The translations under genes and the position numbers were made by a program. The notes below the pieces were generated by a model. The model was not told the origin of the DNA. It saw only the letters and a list, made by a program, of their open reading frames with translations, and ran no database searches. Of a stretch of DNA of 9,180 bases, positions 1-4,831 are shown piece by piece. The stretch comes from Flavimaricola sp. (GTDB taxonomy: Bacteria; Pseudomonadota; Alphaproteobacteria; Rhodobacterales; Rhodobacteraceae), in the NCBI GenBank assembly GCA_023300365.1, contig JALZWD010000297.1, positions 1-9,180 of the forward strand, given 5' to 3'. How positions within the stretch are numbered: the stretch's first letter is position 1; the number at the start of each line of letters is the position of its first letter.

Positions 1-179
1 ACCGCGCCGTAAAACGTCCACGCTGTGCAATAAATAGACAACGATAAGGTATAGATAAACGGCGAGCGCAGCCAACTATCGCGCCCTTTTGAGGCCCGAC
101 TTTCGGCGACAAACGCCACGAAAAACAAGAACGCCACATAAAAAAGCGCCACAACAACAAGGACATTGAACGCAAGCAT
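1..179 (-). CDS. CbrA/CrbS-like sodium:solute symporter-sensor histidine kinase, N-terminus only
   Basis: Only the first 59 codons are in the window; the gene continues past base 1. The peptide begins with a hydrophobic helix (about residues 2-25, rich in Val, Leu and Phe), then a short polar loop, then a segment reading YTLSLSIYCTAWTFYGA at residues 43-59. That last string is typical of the N-terminus of the SSF (SLC5) domain that precedes the kinase core in CbrA/CrbS-type sensors, which control carbon use and acs in gammaproteobacteria. The kinase core itself is not visible, so a plain symporter cannot be excluded; the adjacent receiver gene favours the kinase fusion. The ATG overlaps the stop of the upstream 88-codon gene (TAATG), and a GAGG at 187-190 lies 7 bases upstream. 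Likely an inner-membrane sensor. The SSF-like start is seen; the kinase part is inferred from family and context. Confidence 0.75.
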   Translation of the reverse strand, partial: MLAFNVLVVVALFYVAFLFFVAFVAESRASKGRDSWLRSPFIYTLSLSIYCTAWTFYGA

Positions 180-445
180 TACGGCGCCTCTTGTGTCCCA
201 GGGTCAGGGTCCGCCAATGGATCTAGTCGGCTTGAAAACACGGCCCCCAAGACCACCAACCCGGCCCAGATCACAAACATATAAATCAAGGCCACGGCAT
301 TCGTTTGCCCGCCCTCGCCGCGCGGCCACAACAACGGCACAAGCCATAAAACCGCCCCCAAAATCGGCAACAGCCGCAACGCATCGCGCAATCGCCGCTG
401 CCGGTAGCGGGCTTTGGCCAGAAAAACCGGACTACGCGGTGCCAT
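179..445 (-). CDS. Small two-helix membrane protein coupled to the symporter-kinase
   Basis: An 88-residue protein with a basic N-terminus (about residues 4-24, many Arg and Lys), two hydrophobic segments (about 24-40 and 48-72), and an acidic, proline-rich tail. By the positive-inside rule both ends are probably cytoplasmic. Its ATG shares one base with the receiver stop (TGATG), and its stop shares one base with the next ATG (TAATG). No clear ribosome-binding site precedes the ATG, so translation probably depends on coupling to the receiver gene. I do not recognise a named family. By position it recalls two known cases: CbrX, a small membrane protein encoded just before cbrA in Pseudomonas, and YjcH (DUF485), a two-helix partner encoded with the acetate symporter ActP. 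A role as an accessory subunit of the symporter-like sensor is inference. Confidence 0.72.
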   Translation of the reverse strand: MAPRSPVFLAKARYRQRRLRDALRLLPILGAVLWLVPLLWPRGEGGQTNAVALIYMFVIWAGLVVLGAVFSSRLDPLADPDPGTQEAP

Positions 446-813
446 CAGCCGGCAACCAACGTGCGCACATTCTCAAGAATTTCCGCATTCGAAAATGGTT
501 TGGTCATAAAATGCGTCGCACCCAATTCCATCGCCATCTCGCGATCCTTGGTTTGCCCCCGCGCCGTCAGCATCATGACAGGCAAGGCGCGGGTATCCTC
601 GGCCCCGCGCAGATCGCGCAAAATATCATACCCCGAACGCCCCGGCAGCATCACATCCAAAATCACCAAATCCGGCGGCCGGCTGCGCACACGTTCGGCG
701 GCGGTCTCACCGTCTTCATGGGTATGCACCGTCCAACCATCCCGCGTCAGAATAAAACTGATCGCCTCAATGATATTTGGCTCATCTTCAATCAGCAGAA
801 CCCGTTTTCCCAT
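445..813 (-). CDS. Single-domain response regulator (CheY-like receiver)
   Basis: A 122-residue protein consisting only of a receiver domain. Visible active-site residues are the acidic pair E9/D10, phosphoacceptor D53 (in VILDVMLPG), T83 (in MMLTAR) and K105 (in MTKPF). No DNA-binding or enzymatic output domain follows; the protein ends at the last receiver helix. An upstream in-frame extension to 972 exists, but it would overlap the end of the regulator gene and lacks receiver features. The ATG at 813 is preceded by a GGGAGGG ribosome-binding site about 6 bases upstream, so I chose it. The gene is probably transcribed from the promoter candidate at 847-875 together with the 88-residue protein and the symporter-kinase. 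The expected role is accepting phosphate from that kinase. This differs from CrbR of gammaproteobacteria, which carries a LuxR-type DNA-binding domain, so the output must lie in another protein. Confidence 0.93.
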   Translation of the reverse strand: MGKRVLLIEDEPNIIEAISFILTRDGWTVHTHEDGETAAERVRSRPPDLVILDVMLPGRSGYDILRDLRGAEDTRALPVMMLTARGQTKDREMAMELGATHFMTKPFSNAEILENVRTLVAG

Positions 814-846
814 ACCGGCCCTCCCAAGCCAAATCTCCCGACCACT

Positions 847-875
847 AGTATTCCCACAATCGCCGCCTCTGTCAA
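847..875 (-). promoter_or_regulatory. Sigma-70-like promoter candidate for the receiver/membrane protein/kinase operon
   Basis: Read on the minus strand, a perfect TTGACA (870-875) is followed after 17 bases by AATACT (847-852), which matches TATAAT at four of six positions. The implied start near 840 leaves a leader of about 27 bases before the ATG at 813, and the whole element sits in the 73-base gap after the regulator stop. It would give the two-component genes their own promoter independent of the regulator gene. The -10 match is only partial. Confidence 0.5.
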
Positions 876-886
876 AGCCAAGCGGC

Positions 887-2104
887 CTAGGCGATCCGGC
901 GTGCGGTGCAATCTTCGCGCGGGCACACCGCGCATCCAGGCCCAACAGGATGCGGCGGGGTCTGAGGCGCATCCCCCACCACCAACATCACCGCGCCAAT
1001 GCGCCCCCTGCCGTCAAAGCTTGGGGTCCCGATTGGCTGCGACACTGCATAGGCCGTCATGCGCGGCGCCTCTTTGCCCGGCATCACAACCACCTCTTGC
1101 ACCGGCCGCATCCCTTGGCCCAGCGCGGCATAAAGCGGCCATAACGGACAGCCGCCTGCACCAAACACCATATCAAACCCTGCCGTCCGCTTCAGACGGG
1201 TCACAACCCCCGCCCCATCACATATCGCAAGCCCCATCATAGGCTGCCCCCGGCGCGCAGGCAGGCTCGCCAAACGCCGCATCACCGCCCCAAGTGGCTG
1301 CGCAAACCGGGCTGCCACTGCCGCCACATCATACTCCACCGCCGCCGCAGCCGCCGCAAACTCAGTCAGCGGCAGCGCCTGCGCATCTTGGGCATAAACA
1401 TCCAACCACGCCGCCACGATCTGGTGCGCCGCCGCACTTAAGCCGGCCAAAGACACGTCCGCGCCGCGCTCAATCTCTTCAAAGAAATGCCCACGTTCCT
1501 CAAAAAATGCGGTCGCTTCGTCCATTGCGGTCACAGGCGTTTTCTCTGGCGCCCCCCCAAGATAGGCCGCAAGCGCCTGCGTCACTTCCGCAAGCCGCAG
1601 ACTATCTGCGTGGATGTTTTGATGAAACCGGGCCTCCCAATCACGGTCGCCTGCCCCTTCCACAAGGATTGATGCGGTCGAACGAATCGACGTTACGGTC
1701 GAAACCACCTGATGCAGAGCCCCGGCCAATGTTGGATCATGCGCCAACCGGTCCGCCATGGTGGCCACCTGTGCCTCAAGCCGCGAGACCCGCCCCGCCT
1801 GCTCGGCAACAACACCGGCCCATCCGGGAAATTGCGCGGCAAAGCCCTCCAGCGGTTCGCCCGCTCGGTCTTGCAACGGCACCAAGCCTTCGGTCGCTAC
1901 GGCTGCTGTCAAAACGTTTGGGTCAACCCCCAACGCCTGCGCCAGTCCCCCAAGCACCGATCCGCCGATTCTCCGCTTTCCATGCTCCATCAAGTTCAAA
2001 TAAGACGGCGAAATCCCCACCGCTTTTGCCAATTGCTGCTGGCTTTGCCCTACTTTGACACGCCGCGCTCTTACTCTAATGCCGATGTGTTCGCTTTGGC
2101 TCAA
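887..2104 (-). CDS. XRE-family, ScfR-like (short-chain fatty acyl) transcriptional regulator with a HisKA-like middle segment
   Basis: A 405-residue protein if the TTG at 2104 is the start. Residues about 5-60 form a helix-turn-helix domain of the XRE class, with the family hallmark GISPSYLNLMEHGKRRIGG. The C-terminal third matches the ScfR/DUF2083 region of RamB/PrpC-type regulators: a VAARFAQPLGAVMRRLASL stretch, the GGCPLWPLY cysteine motif (C319), and a terminal CxxCxxxxC cluster (C391, C394, C399). In relatives the middle holds an M78/IrrE-like region; here no HExxH is visible. Residues 125-182 instead resemble a HisKA hairpin with H131 at the phosphoacceptor position. The gene is divergent from the transporter-acs operon, which it probably controls, perhaps sensing an acyl-CoA. 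ATG at 2143 is an in-frame alternative start (418 residues) but lacks a ribosome-binding site; TTG at 2104 has AAGGGA 7 bases upstream and fits the usual N-terminal length. Confidence 0.9.
   Translation of the reverse strand: MSQSEHIGIRVRARRVKVGQSQQQLAKAVGISPSYLNLMEHGKRRIGGSVLGGLAQALGVDPNVLTAAVATEGLVPLQDRAGEPLEGFAAQFPGWAGVVAEQAGRVSRLEAQVATMADRLAHDPTLAGALHQVVSTVTSIRSTASILVEGAGDRDWEARFHQNIHADSLRLAEVTQALAAYLGGAPEKTPVTAMDEATAFFEERGHFFEEIERGADVSLAGLSAAAHQIVAAWLDVYAQDAQALPLTEFAAAAAAVEYDVAAVAARFAQPLGAVMRRLASLPARRGQPMMGLAICDGAGVVTRLKRTAGFDMVFGAGGCPLWPLYAALGQGMRPVQEVVVMPGKEAPRMTAYAVSQPIGTPSFDGRGRIGAVMLVVGDAPQTPPHPVGPGCAVCPREDCTARRIA
1559..1732 (-). other. HisKA-like (DHp) helical hairpin inside the XRE regulator
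   Basis: This stretch encodes residues 125-182 of the regulator (TTG numbering). The first helix carries HQVVSTVTSIR, which aligns without gaps to the HELRTPLTSIR H-box of histidine kinases, with the histidine (codon 1712-1714) in register. The second helix, including SLRLAEVTQALAAYL, resembles the typical ES-RL-LV-LL helix, with its arginine 39 residues after the histidine against about 41 in a typical kinase. The H-box Glu, Arg and Pro are replaced. No ATP-binding domain follows, so this cannot be a working kinase by itself. The resemblance is seen by eye only. Confidence 0.55.
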
Positions 2105-2111
2105 TGATTTT

Positions 2112-2117
2112 TCCCTT
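2112..2117 (-). promoter_or_regulatory. Ribosome-binding site supporting the TTG start of the XRE regulator
   Basis: AAGGGA on the minus strand ends 7 bases before TTG 2104-2102. The alternative starts at 2143 (ATG) and 2152 (TTG) have no purine-rich element at a suitable distance, so this site decides the start. Confidence 0.55.
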
Positions 2118-2144
2118 TGGAAATAAGGCGTAATTACGGTCATA

Positions 2145-2160
2145 TGTAACAATGTTTACA
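2145..2160. repeat. Inverted repeat TGTAA-N6-TTACA, candidate operator
   Basis: The 16 bases read TGTAACAATGTTTACA. The outer five bases on each side are perfectly complementary in inverted orientation, and 12 of 16 positions are symmetric overall. It lies about 40 bases upstream of the preferred TTG start of the regulator, or directly against the alternative ATG at 2143, which suits autoregulation. Which protein binds is unknown. Confidence 0.4.
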
Positions 2161-2180
2161 CAACACTCATCGACCCTTGT

Positions 2181-2232
2181 AAATTTTATGACAGAAATTT
2201 CCTTTCCTCACAACCTCGTGTTGCGAAATTTT
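2181..2232. repeat. Three AAATTT boxes, candidate regulator-binding cluster
   Basis: AAATTT occurs at 2181-2186, 2195-2200 and 2226-2231. The second is part of the perfect palindrome GAAATTTC. The flanks of the first and third share a looser repeat, TTGTAAATTTTATGACA against TTGCGAAATTTTGTCACA. The second and third boxes are 31 bases apart, close to three helical turns. They overlap the promoter candidates of both divergent units. Confidence 0.35.
2185..2213 (-). promoter_or_regulatory. Weak promoter candidate for the XRE regulator
   Basis: On the minus strand, TTGTGA (2208-2213) is followed after 17 bases by CATAAA (2185-2190); each hexamer matches consensus at four of six positions. It overlaps the AAATTT cluster, so a bound repressor could block it. 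Confidence 0.3.
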
Positions 2233-2250
2233 GTCACACTGGTGGATAGT
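2221..2250 (+). promoter_or_regulatory. Weak promoter candidate for the transporter operon
   Basis: TTGCGA (2221-2226) is followed after 18 bases by GATAGT (2245-2250); each hexamer has four of six consensus bases. The third AAATTT box overlaps the end of the -35 hexamer. A strong transcript is expected from codon choice in the binding-protein gene, so an activator, or a better promoter that I missed, is possible. Confidence 0.3.
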
Positions 2251-2285
2251 GGTCGTGCACGTAAAAAAGTGCGCATGGGTGCGGC

Positions 2286-2292
2286 GAGGAGG
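2286..2292 (+). promoter_or_regulatory. Perfect Shine-Dalgarno sequence for a 7-codon leader ORF
   Basis: GAGGAGG is among the closest matches to the anti-Shine-Dalgarno complement in the window. It sits 8 bases before ATG 2301 rather than at a usable distance from the binding-protein ATG at 2324. Confidence 0.55.
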
Positions 2293-2300
2293 CCAATCCC

Positions 2301-2324
2301 ATGATCACCAAAGGGAGAATTTGA
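2301..2324 (+). CDS. Seven-codon leader peptide MITKGRI, coupled to the binding-protein gene
   Basis: ATG at 2301 opens a 7-codon frame that closes with TGA at 2322-2324. That stop shares its A with the ATG of the substrate-binding protein (TGATG). With its strong ribosome-binding site the leader is likely to be translated and to deliver ribosomes to the binding-protein start. It has no run of one amino acid that would suggest classic attenuation. A coupling or enhancer role is inference, and chance occurrence of so short a frame cannot be excluded. Confidence 0.45.
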   Translation: MITKGRI

Positions 2325-3670
2325 TGACAAGTTCACGTTTCACACGTCGTGGCGCTCTAAAAGCAGGCGCCATCGGTGGTGCCGGGTTGGCCATTCCAAC
2401 CATTCTGCGCGCTGACGGCCATACTGGCTTTACCAATGCGCCGACAGGCAGCACCGTTAAAATCGGTTTCAATGTTCCACAGTCCGGCCCCTATGCCGAA
2501 GAAGGCCTCGACGAGCTGCGCGCTCAGGAGCTTGCTGTAGAGCACCTCAACGGTATTGGTGACGGCGGCATGCTGAACACCTTCTCCGAAAAGAACCTCG
2601 ACGGTACAGGTATCTTGGGCAAGCAGGTTGAGTTCGTCACAGGCGACACTCAGACAAAATCAGACGTTGCCCGTGCTTCTGCCCAGCAGATGATCGAGCG
2701 CGAAGGCGTTATCATGGTCAACGGCGGTTCGTCGTCGGGTGTTGCCATCGCCGTTCAGGGTCTGTGCCAAGAAGCTGGCATTATCTTTATGGCCGGTCTG
2801 ACACACTCCAACGACACAACCGGTAAAGACCGCAAGGCCAACGGTTTCCGTCACTTCTTTAACGGCTTCATGTCCGGCGCGGCCCTCGGCCCCGTTTTGA
2901 ACAACGCCTACGGCGGTTCGCGTCGCGCCTACCACCTCACAGCGGACTACACTTGGGGCTGGACACAGCAAGAATCCATCCAAGCCGCCACTGAGGCAAT
3001 TGGTTGGGAAACTGTTGAAAACGTACTGACACCTGTTGGTGCTGGCGACTTCTCGTCCTACATCGCGCCTGTTATGAACTCTGGCGCCGACGTTCTGGTT
3101 CTGAACCACTACGGCGGAGACATGGTCAACTCGCTGACACAGGCTGTTGAATTTGGCCTGCGTGATCGCTTGGTTGATGGCACACAGTTCGAAGTTGTTG
3201 TTCCGCTCTACTCCGAGCTGATGGCCGCTGGTGCGGGTTCCAACATTCAGGGCGTTTACGGCTCGATGAACTGGAACTGGCAGCTGCCCGACGAAGGCAC
3301 AGCCGCGTTCACACGTTCGTTCGGCGAAAAGTACGGTCGTCCACCATCGGGTGCGGCACACACATGCTACGTGCAGACATTGCTCTATGCAGACGCCGTA
3401 ACACGTGCCGGTTCGTTCAACCCATGTGCCGTTGCAGAAGCCCTCGAAGGCTTCGAATTCGACGGTATGGGCAACGGTGCAACCACCTACCGTGCCGAAG
3501 ATCACCAGTGCTTCAAAGACGTGCTGGTCATGAAAGGCGCCGAAAGCCCAACATCTGAGTTCGACACACTCGAGATCGTGGAAGTTACACCACGCGCTCA
3601 GGTTGAGTACCCAGAAGATCACCCAATGTTCGCCGGCGGCGACTTGGGTGCATGCAACCCCGGCGCGTAA
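2324..3670 (+). CDS. Tat-exported ABC transporter substrate-binding protein (Peripla_BP_6 / LivK-UrtA type)
   Basis: A 448-residue protein, longer than typical LivK (about 370-390). The N-terminus carries a twin-arginine signal (TRRGALK, R8-R9) followed by a Gly/Ala hydrophobic stretch, with likely cleavage near residue 30. Mature features fit the type I binding-protein fold: VKIGFNVPQSGPYAEEG near 45, GGSSSGVAIAVQGLCQEAG near 134-152, and YRAEDHQCFKDV near 389-400. Five cysteines (148, 348, 368, 396, 444) could form periplasmic disulfides. ATG 2324 has AGGGAG 6 bases upstream; a longer in-frame reading back to 2231 lacks a signal and is unlikely. Valine is often GTT, glycine GGT and threonine mostly ACA, unlike the GCC/ACC-rich neighbours, which suggests strong expression. 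It is the first major gene of the operon. The cargo is unknown; linkage to acs hints at a short-chain acid or a compound degraded to acetate. Confidence 0.93.
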   Translation: MTSSRFTRRGALKAGAIGGAGLAIPTILRADGHTGFTNAPTGSTVKIGFNVPQSGPYAEEGLDELRAQELAVEHLNGIGDGGMLNTFSEKNLDGTGILGKQVEFVTGDTQTKSDVARASAQQMIEREGVIMVNGGSSSGVAIAVQGLCQEAGIIFMAGLTHSNDTTGKDRKANGFRHFFNGFMSGAALGPVLNNAYGGSRRAYHLTADYTWGWTQQESIQAATEAIGWETVENVLTPVGAGDFSSYIAPVMNSGADVLVLNHYGGDMVNSLTQAVEFGLRDRLVDGTQFEVVVPLYSELMAAGAGSNIQGVYGSMNWNWQLPDEGTAAFTRSFGEKYGRPPSGAAHTCYVQTLLYADAVTRAGSFNPCAVAEALEGFEFDGMGNGATTYRAEDHQCFKDVLVMKGAESPTSEFDTLEIVEVTPRAQVEYPEDHPMFAGGDLGACNPGA

Positions 3671-3682
3671 ACCCGCGCCACC

Positions 3683-3710
3683 TCGGGCCACGCCACATGG
3701 TGTGGCCCGA
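3683..3710 (+). terminator. Strong intra-operon hairpin after the binding-protein gene
   Basis: TCGGGCCAC (3683-3691) pairs perfectly with GTGGCCCGA (3702-3710) around a 10-base loop that can itself pair partly. It starts 12 bases after the stop codon. No U-run follows (CCCCCC instead), so it is a poor intrinsic terminator. It more likely protects the 3' end of the binding-protein message or attenuates the downstream genes, as in other binding-protein-first ABC operons. The rest of the 125-base gap holds a 10-base palindrome AAGGGCCCTT (3757-3766) and the AGGA ribosome-binding site (3785-3788) of the next gene. Confidence 0.6.
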
Positions 3711-3795
3711 TCCCCCCTAAACACTACCGTTCCGCCTTCAATCGGGCATGACAGCCAAGGGCCCTTCAAGGCTCTGACCGAGATAGGACATCCTA

Positions 3796-4827
3796 ATGGA
3801 CGCCATCATCATTCAAATTCTTAACGGTCTTGATAAAGGGTCGGCCTATGCGCTGATTGCTCTTGGTCTGACCCTGATTTTCGGCACCTTGGGTGTTGTT
3901 AACTTTGCCCACGGCGCATTGTTCCTTGTCGGTGCTTTTGTCGCCGTCACAACACAGCGCCTGCTCAAGATCAGCTACGAAGTGGTTGACGAAAGCAAAA
4001 AAGACTTTCTTGGTAACCCACTGGTCGTTGACACACCCTACGTGCATGGCTGGTTCGGTCAGGCCACAGGCGACGCCATAATCGACTGGGCCGTCCCCTT
4101 GTCGATCATCCTGGCGATCCCGGTGATGCTGTTCATCGGTTTTGCGATGGAACGCGGCCTTATCAAACATTTTTACAAACGCCCCCACGCCGACCAGATC
4201 CTCGTGACATTCGGCTTGGCCATTGTCATCGGCGAGATCGTTAAGGCCTTCTACGGTGCCAACCCGATCCAAACGCCCGCCCCTTCTGCATTGCGCAGTA
4301 CCGTCGATTTCGGCGTCTGGCTGGGCTACGAGCCGAACTCGATCCTCTACCCCGCTTGGCGTTTGGTCTACTTCTTCTTCTCGGCTATCGTCATCGCCGC
4401 AGTATTTGCCTTCTTACAGTTCACCACATTCGGTATGGTGGTGCGCGCAGGAATGGCCGACCGTGAAACCGTTGGCCTTTTGGGCATCAACATCGACAAA
4501 CGCTTTACCATCATGTTCGGTATCGCCGCCGCCGTCGCAGGCCTTGCTGGGGTGATGTACACGCCCATCCTATCGCCCCACTACAACATCGGCATGGACT
4601 TCCTCGTGTTGTCCTTCGTGGTGGTGGTTGTTGGCGGCATGGGCTCCCTGCCCGGCGCCGTCCTCGCGGGCTTTATGCTCGGCATCCTGCAATCCTTCGC
4701 CTCCATGAACGAGGTTAAGGCCATCATCCCCGGCATCGACCAGATTATCATCTACCTGATCGCCATCATCGTTTTGCTCACACGTCCGCGTGGCCTTATG
4801 GGTCGCAAAGGCGTGATGGAGGACTAA
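3796..4827 (+). CDS. LivH-type ABC transporter permease
   Basis: A 343-residue inner-membrane protein of the branched-chain amino acid type permease family. The N-terminus has [20 protein letters not shown] and [17 protein letters not shown], the family hallmark that includes the VNFAHG motif. The cytoplasmic coupling loop is near residues 213-232 ([20 protein letters not shown]), followed by helices ending in [19 protein letters not shown] and [12 protein letters not shown]. About eight membrane segments are expected. It is about 50 residues longer than usual LivH proteins; most of the excess lies in a hydrophilic stretch at about residues 55-97, between the second and third hydrophobic segments, probably periplasmic. 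ATG 3796 has AGGA 7 bases upstream. It probably pairs with the adjacent LivM-type protein, which starts 4 bases after its stop. Confidence 0.93.
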   Translation: MDAIIIQILNGLDKGSAYALIALGLTLIFGTLGVVNFAHGALFLVGAFVAVTTQRLLKISYEVVDESKKDFLGNPLVVDTPYVHGWFGQATGDAIIDWAVPLSIILAIPVMLFIGFAMERGLIKHFYKRPHADQILVTFGLAIVIGEIVKAFYGANPIQTPAPSALRSTVDFGVWLGYEPNSILYPAWRLVYFFFSAIVIAAVFAFLQFTTFGMVVRAGMADRETVGLLGINIDKRFTIMFGIAAAVAGLAGVMYTPILSPHYNIGMDFLVLSFVVVVVGGMGSLPGAVLAGFMLGILQSFASMNEVKAIIPGIDQIIIYLIAIIVLLTRPRGLMGRKGVMED

Positions 4828-4831
4828 GAAT

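Larger units (their letters stand above)
2105..2323. promoter_or_regulatory. Divergent control region between the regulator and the transporter-acs operon
   Basis: A 219-base stretch between divergent start codons. It is visibly more AT-rich than its surroundings from about 2105 to 2240. It contains an inverted repeat (2145-2160), three AAATTT boxes (2181-2232), weak promoter candidates in both directions, an 8-base palindrome CGTGCACG at 2254-2261, and a short leader ORF (2301-2324). By its position it is the natural place for the XRE regulator to control itself and the operon. Confidence 0.75.

Noticed and set aside
814..972. 53-residue N-terminal extension of the receiver
   Set aside because: It would overlap the end of the regulator gene, has no receiver features, and ATG 813 has a strong GGGAGGG ribosome-binding site.
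166..1242. 358-codon open frame on the plus strand rich in Pro, Arg and His
   Set aside because: It lies antisense to the receiver, membrane protein and regulator genes, has low-complexity composition typical of a shadow of GC-rich coding sequence, and shows no recognisable motif.
1294..2058. 254-codon plus-strand frame antisense to the XRE regulator
   Set aside because: Pro/Ala-rich shadow frame; the minus strand encodes a clear HTH and ScfR-like protein over the same bases.
2275..2304. Nine-codon frame upstream of the leader ORF
   Set aside because: No ribosome-binding site before its ATG; the overlapping 7-codon frame at 2301 has a far better one.
2231..2323. N-terminal extension of the binding protein by 31 residues from the upstream in-frame start
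   Set aside because: It would bury the twin-arginine signal inside the protein and has no ribosome-binding site. The ATG at 2324 has one and gives a normal Tat signal.
3683..3710. Rho-independent terminator separating the binding-protein gene from the transporter genes
   Set aside because: No T-run follows the stem, and the downstream genes clearly belong to the same transporter; treated as a stabiliser or attenuator instead.
3697..3720. Short frame ATG-7 codons-stop within the hairpin after the binding-protein gene
   Set aside because: No ribosome-binding site, and its start lies in the hairpin loop; probably chance.
2660..3769. 369-codon minus-strand frame antisense to the binding protein
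   Set aside because: The frame is open because of strong codon bias in the sense gene. Composition is Cys/Val/Gly-heavy with no family features, and the sense strand has a Tat signal and binding-protein motifs.
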